A stretch of 12,440 nt of DNA from Betaproteobacteria bacterium (GTDB lineage: Bacteria > Pseudomonadota > Gammaproteobacteria > Burkholderiales > CAIKXV01). The notes below the pieces were generated by a model. The model did no database searches. It saw nothing but the letters and a program-made list of their open reading frames with translations, and was not told the DNA's origin. The stretch is taken from positions 1-12,440 of the forward strand of contig CANGUQ010000065.1 of NCBI GenBank assembly GCA_947456915.1, in the 5' to 3' direction. This document shows positions 6,437 to 12,440 of the stretch, piece by piece (position 1 is the stretch's first letter; each line of letters begins with the position of its first letter). The position numbers were made by a program, and so were the translations under genes.

Positions 6437-8701
6437 CTACGCCGATGCCGGATCCTTGAACTTCACGCAGTCGACATAGTAGCGCGTCTCACCGCCCGCA
6501 ACCTGTTCGTCGACCAGTCCGTGGATGTCGGTCTCGAACCCCGGAAACTGCCGGTTGAAGTCGCGGGCGAACTTCAGATAGCGCACGATCGTCGCGTTGA
6601 ACCGCTCGCCCGGAATCAGCAGCGGAATGCCCGGCGGGTAAGGCGTCACCAGCATCGCCGTCACGCGTCCCTCCAGATGGTCGATCGGCACGCGGTCGAT
6701 CTCGCGGTGCGCCATCTTCGCGAACGCGTCCGAGGGCTTCATCGCCGGCTCCATGTTCGAGAGGTACATCTCGGTGGTCAGCCGCGCGATGTCGTGCTGC
6801 TTGTACATCGCGTGGATCCGCCCGCAGAGGTCACGCAGGCCGACCCGCTCGTAGCTCGGGTGCTTCGCCACGAACTCCGGCAGCACGCGCCACAGCGGCT
6901 GGTTGGCGTCGCAGTCGTCCTTGAACTGCTGCAGCTCGGTCACCAGAGTGTTCCAGCGGCCCTTGGTGATGCCGATGGTGAACATGATGAAGAACGAGTA
7001 CAGGCCGGTCTTCTCGACGATGATGCCGTGCTCGGCGAGATACCTGGTGACCACCGCCGCCGGAATGCCCCACTCCGCGAAATCGCCGTCGACGTCCAGC
7101 CCGGGCGTGATCACCGTCGCCTTGATCGGGTCGAGCATGTTGAAGCCCGGCGCCAGATCGCCGAAGCCGTGCCAGCGCTCGCCGGACTTGAGCACCCAGT
7201 CGTCGCGCTCGCCGATGCCCTCCTCGACCAGGTGGTCCGGCCCCCACACCTTGAACCACCACTCCTCGCCGTACTCGGCGTCGACCTTGCGCATCGCGCG
7301 CCGGAACTCGATCGCCTCGCGGATCGACTCCTCGACCAGCGCCGTACCACCCGGGGGCTCCATCATCGCGGCCGCGACGTCGCACGAGGCGATGATCGCG
7401 TACTGCGGCGACGTCGAGGTGTGCATCAGGAATGCCTCGTTGAATACGTCCTGATCGAGCTTGCGCTTCTGCGAGTCCTGGCACAGGATCTGCGAGGCCT
7501 GCGACAGGCCGGCGAGCAGCTTGTGCGTGGACTGCGTGGAGAACACCATCGATTCCCGGCACCGCGGCCGGTCGGCGCCGATCGCGTGATAGTCGCCGTA
7601 GAAGTCGTGAAACGCCGCGTGCGGCAGCCACGCCTCGTCGAAATGCAGCGTGTCGAGGTGGCCGTCGAGCATCTCCTTGATCGTCTCGACGTTGTAGCTG
7701 ATGCCGTCGTAGGTCGACTGGGTGATGGTGAGGATGCGCGGCTTCTTGTTCTTGCCGCGCACGAACGGATTCGCTTCGATCTTCCTGCGGATGTTCTCGA
7801 TCCCGAATTCCTCGAGCGGGATCGGGCCGATGATGCCGAAGTGATTGCGCGTGGGCGTGAGGAACACCGGAACCGCACCGGTCATCGTGATCGCGTGCAG
7901 GATCGACTTGTGGCAGTTGCGGTCCACCACCACCACGTCTCCTGGTGCGACGGCGGAGTGCCAGACGATCTTGTTCGAGGTCGACGTGCCGTTGGTGACG
8001 AAGAACAGGTGATCGGCGTTGAAGATGCGCGCCGCATTGCGCTCGCTCGCCGCCACCGGCCCGGTGTGATCGAGCAGCTGCCCGAGCTCGTCCACCGAGT
8101 TGCAGACGTCGGCGCGCAGCAGGTTCTCGCCGAAGAACTGGTGGAACATCTGGCCCACCGGGCTCTTCAGGAACGCCACGCCGCCCGAGTGCCCCGGGCA
8201 GTGCCACGAATACGAGCCGTCCGCGGCGTAGTGGGTCAGCGCCCGGAAGAACGGCGGCGCGAGCCCGTCCAGGTACGCCTTCGCCTCGCGGATGATGTGC
8301 CGCGCGACGAATTCCGGCGTGTCCTCGAACATGTGGATGAAGCCGTGCAGCTCGCGCAGCACGTCGTTCGGGATGTGCTGCGAGGTACGCGTCTCGCCGT
8401 ACAGGTAGATCGGGATGTCGGCGTTGCGAAAGCGGATCTCGCGGATGAACATGCGCAGGTTGAGCACCGCGGGATCGAGCTCCGGCCCCGGCGTGAACTC
8501 CTCGTCGTCGATCGACAGGATGAACGCCGAGGCACGCGACTGCTGCTGCGCGAACGACGACAGGTCCCCGTAGCTGGTGACGCCGAGGATCTCCACGCCC
8601 TCGTCCTCGATCGCCTTGGCCAGCGCGCGAATGCCCAGTCCGGACGTGTTCTCCGAACGGAAGTCCTCATCGATGATCACGACGGGGAAGCGGAATTTCA
8701 T
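6437..8701 (-). CDS. PLP-dependent Orn/Lys/Arg decarboxylase (class I, large form)
   Basis: A 754-residue decarboxylase of the LdcI/AdiA/SpeC group, cytoplasmic enzymes that turn a basic amino acid into a polyamine plus CO2 and consume a proton. Residues 1 to about 130 form the response-regulator-like wing domain (MKFRFPVVIIDEDFRSENTS at the start). The PLP domain has WHCPGHSGG (166-174), the TNGTSTSNK phosphate-binding segment (236-244), HFDEAWLPH with Asp355 for the pyridine nitrogen (353-361), and STHKLL with Lys394 as Schiff-base lysine (391-396). The C-terminal domain includes PYPPGIPLLIPGE and FPGFETDIHG, both typical. Full family length. AAAGGA eight to nine bases before the ATG supports the start. 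It follows dcd by 47 bases on the same strand. Lysine, arginine or ornithine cannot be chosen from sequence alone; the active-site surroundings look closest to lysine decarboxylase. Confidence 0.92.
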   Translation of the reverse strand: MKFRFPVVIIDEDFRSENTSGLGIRALAKAIEDEGVEILGVTSYGDLSSFAQQQSRASAFILSIDDEEFTPGPELDPAVLNLRMFIREIRFRNADIPIYLYGETRTSQHIPNDVLRELHGFIHMFEDTPEFVARHIIREAKAYLDGLAPPFFRALTHYAADGSYSWHCPGHSGGVAFLKSPVGQMFHQFFGENLLRADVCNSVDELGQLLDHTGPVAASERNAARIFNADHLFFVTNGTSTSNKIVWHSAVAPGDVVVVDRNCHKSILHAITMTGAVPVFLTPTRNHFGIIGPIPLEEFGIENIRRKIEANPFVRGKNKKPRILTITQSTYDGISYNVETIKEMLDGHLDTLHFDEAWLPHAAFHDFYGDYHAIGADRPRCRESMVFSTQSTHKLLAGLSQASQILCQDSQKRKLDQDVFNEAFLMHTSTSPQYAIIASCDVAAAMMEPPGGTALVEESIREAIEFRRAMRKVDAEYGEEWWFKVWGPDHLVEEGIGERDDWVLKSGERWHGFGDLAPGFNMLDPIKATVITPGLDVDGDFAEWGIPAAVVTRYLAEHGIIVEKTGLYSFFIMFTIGITKGRWNTLVTELQQFKDDCDANQPLWRVLPEFVAKHPSYERVGLRDLCGRIHAMYKQHDIARLTTEMYLSNMEPAMKPSDAFAKMAHREIDRVPIDHLEGRVTAMLVTPYPPGIPLLIPGERFNATIVRYLKFARDFNRQFPGFETDIHGLVDEQVAGGETRYYVDCVKFKDPASA

Positions 8702-8748
8702 CGAGCCATCCTTTCCGGGTAGTCCGCCGGCCGTCGTCGCGTCGCCAG

Positions 8749-9321
8749 CTAGATCTTGGGCAGCGTCACGCCGACCTGGCCCTGATACTTGCCGCCGCGG
8801 TCCTTGTACGAGGTCTCGCAGACGTCATCCGCGGCCGATTCGAAGAAGATCATCTGCGCGACGCCCTCGTTCGCGTAGATCTTCGCCGGCAGCGGCGTCG
8901 TGTTGGAGAACTCCAGTGTCACGTAGCCCTCCCACTCGGGTTCCAGCGGCGTGACGTTCACGATGATGCCGCAGCGCGCGTACGTGGACTTGCCCAGGCA
9001 GACGGTCAGCACGTTGCGCGGGATGCGGAAGTACTCGACCGTGCGCGCGAGCGCAAACGAATTCGGCGGGATGATGCACACGTCGGACTGCAGGTCGACG
9101 AACGAGTTCGCGTCGAAGTTCTTCGGATCGACGATCGTCGAGTTCAGGTTGGTGAACAGCTTGAACTCGTCCGAGCAGCGCACGTCGTAGCCGTAGCTCG
9201 ACGTACCGTAGGACACGATGCGCCGGCCGTCGACCGTCTTCACCTGCCCGGCCTCGAACGGGTCGATCATGCCGCGCTCGGTGGCCATGCGCCGGATCCA
9301 GCGGTCGGACTTGATGCTCAT
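8749..9321 (-). CDS. dcd: dCTP deaminase
   Basis: A 190-residue dCTP deaminase that converts dCTP to dUTP, the main source of dUMP for thymidylate synthesis in proteobacteria. The active-site segment [10 protein letters not shown] (110-119) provides the Ser112 and Arg116 contacts, and the catalytic glutamate is Glu137 in [10 protein letters not shown]. The C-terminal [15 protein letters not shown] matches the nucleotide-covering tail of the family. Length is normal (about 188-190) and the start is unambiguous ([12 protein letters not shown]). The gene begins 12 bases after the apbC stop, with no strong ribosome-binding site of its own, so translation is probably coupled. I see nothing unusual in it. 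Confidence 0.96.
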   Translation of the reverse strand: MSIKSDRWIRRMATERGMIDPFEAGQVKTVDGRRIVSYGTSSYGYDVRCSDEFKLFTNLNSTIVDPKNFDANSFVDLQSDVCIIPPNSFALARTVEYFRIPRNVLTVCLGKSTYARCGIIVNVTPLEPEWEGYVTLEFSNTTPLPAKIYANEGVAQMIFFESAADDVCETSYKDRGGKYQGQVGVTLPKI

Positions 9322-9333
9322 CGGCGTGCCCGA

Positions 9334-10422
9334 CTAGGTGTTCTTGATCACGATCTTGGGGAACGCCGCACTGTGGTCCTGCTGCAGATCGGCAATCTTC
9401 AGCGCCACCTTGCGGGCGATCTGGCGGTAGATGCCGGCGATGCGCCCGTCCGGATCCGCCACCACCGTCGGCGTGCCCGAGTCAGCCTCTTCCCGGATGC
9501 GGATGTCCAGCGGCAGTTCGCCGAGCAGATCGACCTGGTAATCCGTGCCCATGCGCGCGCCGCCGCCTTCGCCGAAGATGTGCTCCTCGTGACCGCAGCG
9601 CGAGCAGATGTGGATGCTCATGTTCTCGACGATGCCGAGGATCGGGATGTTCACCTTCTGGAACATCTTCAGGCCCTTGCGCGCATCGAGCAGCGCGATG
9701 TCCTGCGGGGTGGTGACGATCACCGCGCCGGTCACCGGCACCTGCTGCGCCAGCGTCAACTGGATGTCGCCGGTGCCCGGCGGCAGGTCCACGACCAGAT
9801 AGTCGAGGTCGCGCCAGCGCGTCTCGGTGAGCAGCTGCTGCAACGCCTGGGTGACCATCGGGCCGCGCCAGACCATCGGCGTTTCGGCGTCGATCAGGAA
9901 GCCGATCGACATCGCCTGCAGGCCGTGACGCTCCATCGGCTCGATCGACTTGCCGTCCTTCGACTCGGGCTTGCCGGCGATGCCCAGCATCGTCGGCTGC
10001 GACGGGCCGTAGATGTCCGCATCGAGCATGCCCACCACCGCGCCCTCGGCCGCGAGCGCGAGCGCGAGATTGACGGCAGTCGTCGACTTGCCCACCCCGC
10101 CCTTGCCCGAAGCGACGGCGATGATGTTCTTGACCCCCGGGATCAGCTTCACGCCACGCTGGGCCGCGTGCGCGACGATGCGACTGCCCACGCCGACCTC
10201 GACCCTGCCCGCGCCGGGCAGCCTCGCCAGGGCGTCGGCGATCTGCGCGCGGATCGACGCCCACACGCCCTTGCCCGGGTAGCCGAGCGCGATCTCCACC
10301 GCGATATCGGCGCCGGACACCTTCACCGACTTCACCGACTTGCCGGCCACGTAGTCCTTGCCGCTGACCGGATCGACCAGCTCCCCCAGCACCGCGCGTA
10401 CATCCTGCTCGCTCACCGCCAT
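9334..10422 (-). CDS. apbC: Iron-sulfur cluster carrier ATPase ApbC (Mrp/NBP35 family)
   Basis: A 362-residue P-loop ATPase that binds and hands on [4Fe-4S] clusters in the cytoplasm. Residues 1 to about 85 are an MIP18/DUF59 domain. The ATPase domain starts at about 98 with the deviant Walker A motif SGKGGVGKSTT (105-115), followed by MLDADIYGPSQPTMLG (132-147), VDLPPGTGDIQLT (211-223) and TTPQDIALLDARKG (237-250). The paired cysteines C273 and C276 (HICSRCGHEE) bridge a cluster at the dimer interface. The start is supported by GGAG seven bases before the ATG. A weak -10-like TAAACT lies at 10462-10457 on the minus strand, without a good -35. It is divergent from metG, a frequent arrangement in proteobacteria. 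Confidence 0.95.
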   Translation of the reverse strand: MAVSEQDVRAVLGELVDPVSGKDYVAGKSVKSVKVSGADIAVEIALGYPGKGVWASIRAQIADALARLPGAGRVEVGVGSRIVAHAAQRGVKLIPGVKNIIAVASGKGGVGKSTTAVNLALALAAEGAVVGMLDADIYGPSQPTMLGIAGKPESKDGKSIEPMERHGLQAMSIGFLIDAETPMVWRGPMVTQALQQLLTETRWRDLDYLVVDLPPGTGDIQLTLAQQVPVTGAVIVTTPQDIALLDARKGLKMFQKVNIPILGIVENMSIHICSRCGHEEHIFGEGGGARMGTDYQVDLLGELPLDIRIREEADSGTPTVVADPDGRIAGIYRQIARKVALKIADLQQDHSAAFPKIVIKNT

Positions 10423-10495
10423 TGACCGCTCCAGCCCTGCATCCGAAAGGTGCCCGAGTTTAAGGCTTCCCCCGTCCGAGATGGGTTTTCAGCCC

Positions 10496-10524
10496 CCCGA
10501 AAAGGGGCCAGGCCCCTTTTCGGG
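10496..10524. repeat. Palindrome copy 1 (29 bases, perfect)
   Basis: A perfect inverted repeat with arms CCCGAAAAGGGGCC and GGCCCCTTTTCGGG around a central A at 10510. It shares the AAAAGGGGCC/GGCCCCTTTT core with the two copies downstream. The next bases (10521-10530, CGGGCGCCCG) form a second, overlapping 10-base palindrome. Confidence 0.9.
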
Positions 10525-10534
10525 CGCCCGCGAA

Positions 10535-10555
10535 AAAAGGGGCCTGGCCCCTTTT
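10535..10555. repeat. Palindrome copy 2 (21 bases, perfect)
   Basis: The same core arms, AAAAGGGGCC and GGCCCCTTTT, around a central T at 10545. Its centre lies 35 bases from that of copy 1. The flanks differ from copy 1, so only the core is conserved between the two. Confidence 0.9.
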
Positions 10556-10587
10556 CTGGTTTCTCTTCGTGTCGCTGCCGTCAACTT

Positions 10588-10645
10588 CGGAAAATTCGGA
10601 AAAGGGGCCTGGCCCCTTTTCTGTGGCCCCTTTTCCGCTTTTCCG
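10588..10645. repeat. Larger imperfect inverted repeat enclosing copy 3
   Basis: The left arm is CGGAAAA (10588-10594), TT, then CGGAAAAGGGGCC (10597-10609). The right arm is GGCCCCTTTTCCG (10625-10637), C, then TTTTCCG (10639-10645). This gives 13 plus 7 base pairs with a 2x1 internal loop and a 15-base apical loop. The arms contain tandem copies of TTCGGAAAA (10586-10603) and TTTTCCGC (10631-10646). The structure is mutually exclusive with the small copy 3 hairpin. Confidence 0.75.
10599..10621. repeat. Palindrome copy 3 (23 bases, perfect)
   Basis: Core arms extended by one pair (G...C) around a central T at 10610, 65 bases from the centre of copy 2. It is flanked by a half-site, GGCCCCTTTTCCG at 10625-10637, which can pair with its left arm in an alternative fold. 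Confidence 0.9.
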
Positions 10646-10714
10646 CTTCCTTTTCACTGGCTGTTCCGGGCACCTGCTGCGCGGGGCGGTGGTTTCGGGC
10701 GCGGGCGGCTGCTC

Positions 10715-10723
10715 TGCTAGACT
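10715..10723 (+). promoter_or_regulatory. Possible extended -10 element of metG
   Basis: TGCTAGACT fits a TGn-TAnnnT extended -10 pattern and ends seven bases before the metG ATG at 10731. No convincing -35 is seen. If it is used, the transcript would begin at or very near the start codon, which agrees with the absence of a ribosome-binding site. Weak single-site evidence. Confidence 0.3.
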
Positions 10724-10730
10724 CGTATGC

Positions 10731-12440
10731 ATGTCGCAACGTCGAATTCTCGTCACCTCTGCGCTGCCGTACGCCAACGGCAGCATCCACCTCGGACACC
10801 TGGTCGAGTACATCCAGACCGATATCTGGGTGCGCTTCCAGCGCATGCGCGGGCACGAGATCCACTACGTGGGCGCCGATGACACGCACGGCACCCCGAT
10901 CATGCTGCGCGCCGAGGCGGAGGGGATCACGCCGGAACAGCTGATAGAGCGCGTGTGGCACGAGCACAAGCGCGATTTCGACGCCTTCGGCGTGAGCTTC
11001 GACAACTACTACACCACCAATGCCCCGGAGAACCGGGCCTGGTGCGAGTCGATCTACACGGCACTGGATGCCGCCGGGCTGATCGCCCGCCGGTCGGTCG
11101 AGCAGTTCTTCGATCCGGTGCGCGAGATGTTCCTGCCCGATCGCTACATCAAGGGCGAATGTCCGAACTGCGGGGCGAAGGATCAGTACGGCGATTCGTG
11201 CGAGGCCTGTGGCGCGACCTACTCGCCGACCGACCTGATCAATCCGTACTCGACGGTCACCGGCGCCACGCCGGTGCGCCGCGCCTCCGAGCACCACTTC
11301 TTCCGCCTGTCCGACCCGCGCTGCGAGCAGTTCCTGCGCGAATTCACCCAGCAGCCCGGGCGCCTGCAGCCTGAGGCGGCGAACAAGATGCGCGAGTGGC
11401 TGGGCGAGCCGGGCGAGGCGAAGCTCGCCGACTGGGACATCTCGCGCGATGCGCCCTACTTCGGCTTCCCGATCCCGGGCACCTCCGGCGGCAAGTTCTT
11501 CTACGTCTGGCTCGATGCACCGCTGGGCTACTTCGCGAGCTTCGACAGCTGGTGCGCGCGCCGCGCCGCGGCCGGCGCGCCGATCGAGCGCGACGCGTTC
11601 CTGCGCCCGGGCGGGGACACCGAGCTGATCCACTTCATCGGCAAGGACATCCTGTACTTCCACGCGCTGTTCTGGCCGGCGATGCTCGAACACTCCGGCT
11701 GGCGCACCCCCACGCACGTCTTCGCCCACGGCTTTCTCACCGTCAACGGCGAGAAGATGTCGAAGTCGCGCGGCACCTTCATCACCGCCGGCAGCTTCAT
11801 CGAGCAGAAGCTCGACCCGCAGTGGCTGCGCTACTACTACGCGGCCAAGCTCAACGCGACGCTGGAAGACATCGATCTGAACCTGACCGATTTCTGCGCG
11901 CGGGTGAACAGCGATCTGGTCGGCAAGTACGTGAACATCGCCAGCCGCTGCGCGGGTTTCATCAGCAAGCGCTTCGACGGGCGCATCGGCACGATCGCAT
12001 CCGGCAGTGCCGACGCCGCACTGCTCGACACGCTGCGCGGCGCGCACGACCTGATCGGCGCGCTGTACGACGCACGCGATTTCGGCAAGGCGATGCGCGA
12101 GATCATGGCGCTGGCCGACCTCGCCAACCAGTACGTGGACCGCGAGAAGCCGTGGGAACTGGCGAAGCAGGCCGGGCAGGAGGCTCGGCTGCACGAGGTG
12201 TGCTCGACCGGCCTCAACCTGTTCAGGCTGCTCACGCTGTATCTGAAGCCGGTACTGCCGCGGGTGGCAGCGCAGGTCGAGGCCTTCCTCACCATACCGC
12301 CGCTGGTGTGGAGCGACAGCGCGAGCATCCTCGCTCCCGGGCACGTGATCGCCCCGTACAGGCACCTGATGCAGCGCATCGACCCGAAGCAGATCGAGGC
12401 GCTGGTGAACGCGAACAGGGAGAATCTGCAGCCGGTCGCT
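10731..12440 (+). CDS. metG: Methionyl-tRNA synthetase (partial, C-terminus off the right edge)
   Basis: The first 570 residues of MetRS, which charges tRNA-Met in the cytoplasm; the frame is open to the window end. The HIGH-type signature is HLGH at 20-23 in [13 protein letters not shown], and KMSKS is at 342-346 in [12 protein letters not shown]. The zinc knuckle has C144, C147, C157 and C160 (CPNC ... CEAC). The anticodon-binding helical domain is present (for example [20 protein letters not shown], shortly after 380). The start ATG was chosen because [16 protein letters not shown] aligns with the family N-terminus; the ATG four bases upstream is out of frame. No Shine-Dalgarno sequence is visible. 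A C-terminal tRNA-binding dimerisation domain is common in this length class but would lie outside the window. Confidence 0.96.
   Translation, partial: MSQRRILVTSALPYANGSIHLGHLVEYIQTDIWVRFQRMRGHEIHYVGADDTHGTPIMLRAEAEGITPEQLIERVWHEHKRDFDAFGVSFDNYYTTNAPENRAWCESIYTALDAAGLIARRSVEQFFDPVREMFLPDRYIKGECPNCGAKDQYGDSCEACGATYSPTDLINPYSTVTGATPVRRASEHHFFRLSDPRCEQFLREFTQQPGRLQPEAANKMREWLGEPGEAKLADWDISRDAPYFGFPIPGTSGGKFFYVWLDAPLGYFASFDSWCARRAAAGAPIERDAFLRPGGDTELIHFIGKDILYFHALFWPAMLEHSGWRTPTHVFAHGFLTVNGEKMSKSRGTFITAGSFIEQKLDPQWLRYYYAAKLNATLEDIDLNLTDFCARVNSDLVGKYVNIASRCAGFISKRFDGRIGTIASGSADAALLDTLRGAHDLIGALYDARDFGKAMREIMALADLANQYVDREKPWELAKQAGQEARLHEVCSTGLNLFRLLTLYLKPVLPRVAAQVEAFLTIPPLVWSDSASILAPGHVIAPYRHLMQRIDPKQIEALVNANRENLQPVA

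Larger units (their letters stand above)
10423..10730. other. Divergent apbC-metG intergenic region with a palindrome array
   Basis: This 308-base gap separates two divergently transcribed genes. It is much richer in A and T runs than the coding DNA beside it. About 150 bases (10496-10646) are made of related palindromes, half-sites and short tandem repeats, listed separately. On the apbC side a -10-like element lies at 10457-10462, and on the metG side an extended -10-like element lies at 10715-10723, so the array sits between the two likely promoters. I see no small open frame, tRNA or riboswitch-like structure that would explain the region otherwise. Confidence 0.7.

Noticed and set aside
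6164..8722. An 852-residue plus-strand open frame
   Set aside because: It is the antisense shadow of the decarboxylase, which has full family motifs. The antisense protein is low-complexity and resembles nothing.
10496..10621. Simple gene-end transcription terminators
   Set aside because: Neither flanking gene ends here; both start here, so a conventional terminator role for either gene is excluded, although insulation remains possible.
10496..10646. CRISPR array
   Set aside because: The repeats are perfect palindromes with unequal, short spacings, only three copies, and no cas genes in the window.
10581..12365. A 594-residue minus-strand open frame
   Set aside because: It lies antisense to metG, whose HIGH, zinc and KMSKS motifs are clear, and it would start inside metG and end inside the palindrome array.

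Overview
The window comes from a GC-rich proteobacterium. Most third codon positions are G or C, which explains the many long antisense reading frames that are not genes. The right half has the order metG (divergent) - apbC/mrp - dcd - Orn/Lys/Arg decarboxylase. From memory of genome context this order is common in Betaproteobacteria (Burkholderiales/Rhodocyclales), so I lean that way; this is an inference, not a measurement.

Right side (about 6437-12440): metG (methionyl-tRNA synthetase, plus strand, cut by the window edge) is divergent from a minus-strand series apbC/mrp (Fe-S cluster carrier ATPase) - dcd (dCTP deaminase) - class III-fold PLP amino-acid decarboxylase. The 308-base divergent region holds an array of near-identical GGGGCC/GGCCCC palindromes with A and T runs. 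They look like REP/MITE-type elements or bidirectional terminators.

Middle (4460-6354): two minus-strand genes two bases apart, encoding an unassigned signal-peptide-bearing outer-membrane beta-barrel protein and a PaaK-like adenylate-forming protein. The second protein stops where the C-terminal lid domain should begin and lacks the usual acidic residue in a core motif.

Left side (1-4343): one apparent minus-strand operon reads [2Fe-2S] small subunit, molybdopterin large subunit with an N-terminal Tat-like signal, soxX (mono-heme cytochrome c), soxY-like carrier, and soxZ (cut by the window edge). A sigma70-like promoter and a very strong ribosome-binding site lie in front of the first gene. 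This is the most interesting part of the window. A xanthine-dehydrogenase/IorAB-type molybdenum hydroxylase is joined to thiosulfate-oxidation (Sox) carrier parts. The SoxY ends ...ESACLDGS rather than the classic GGCGG arm, but still has exactly one cysteine in the mature protein. A plausible reading is a periplasmic pathway in which the Mo enzyme supplies or oxidises a substrate handled on SoxYZ, with SoxX (and probably a SoxA beyond the left edge) as electron acceptor or conjugating partner. The true substrate cannot be read from the sequence.
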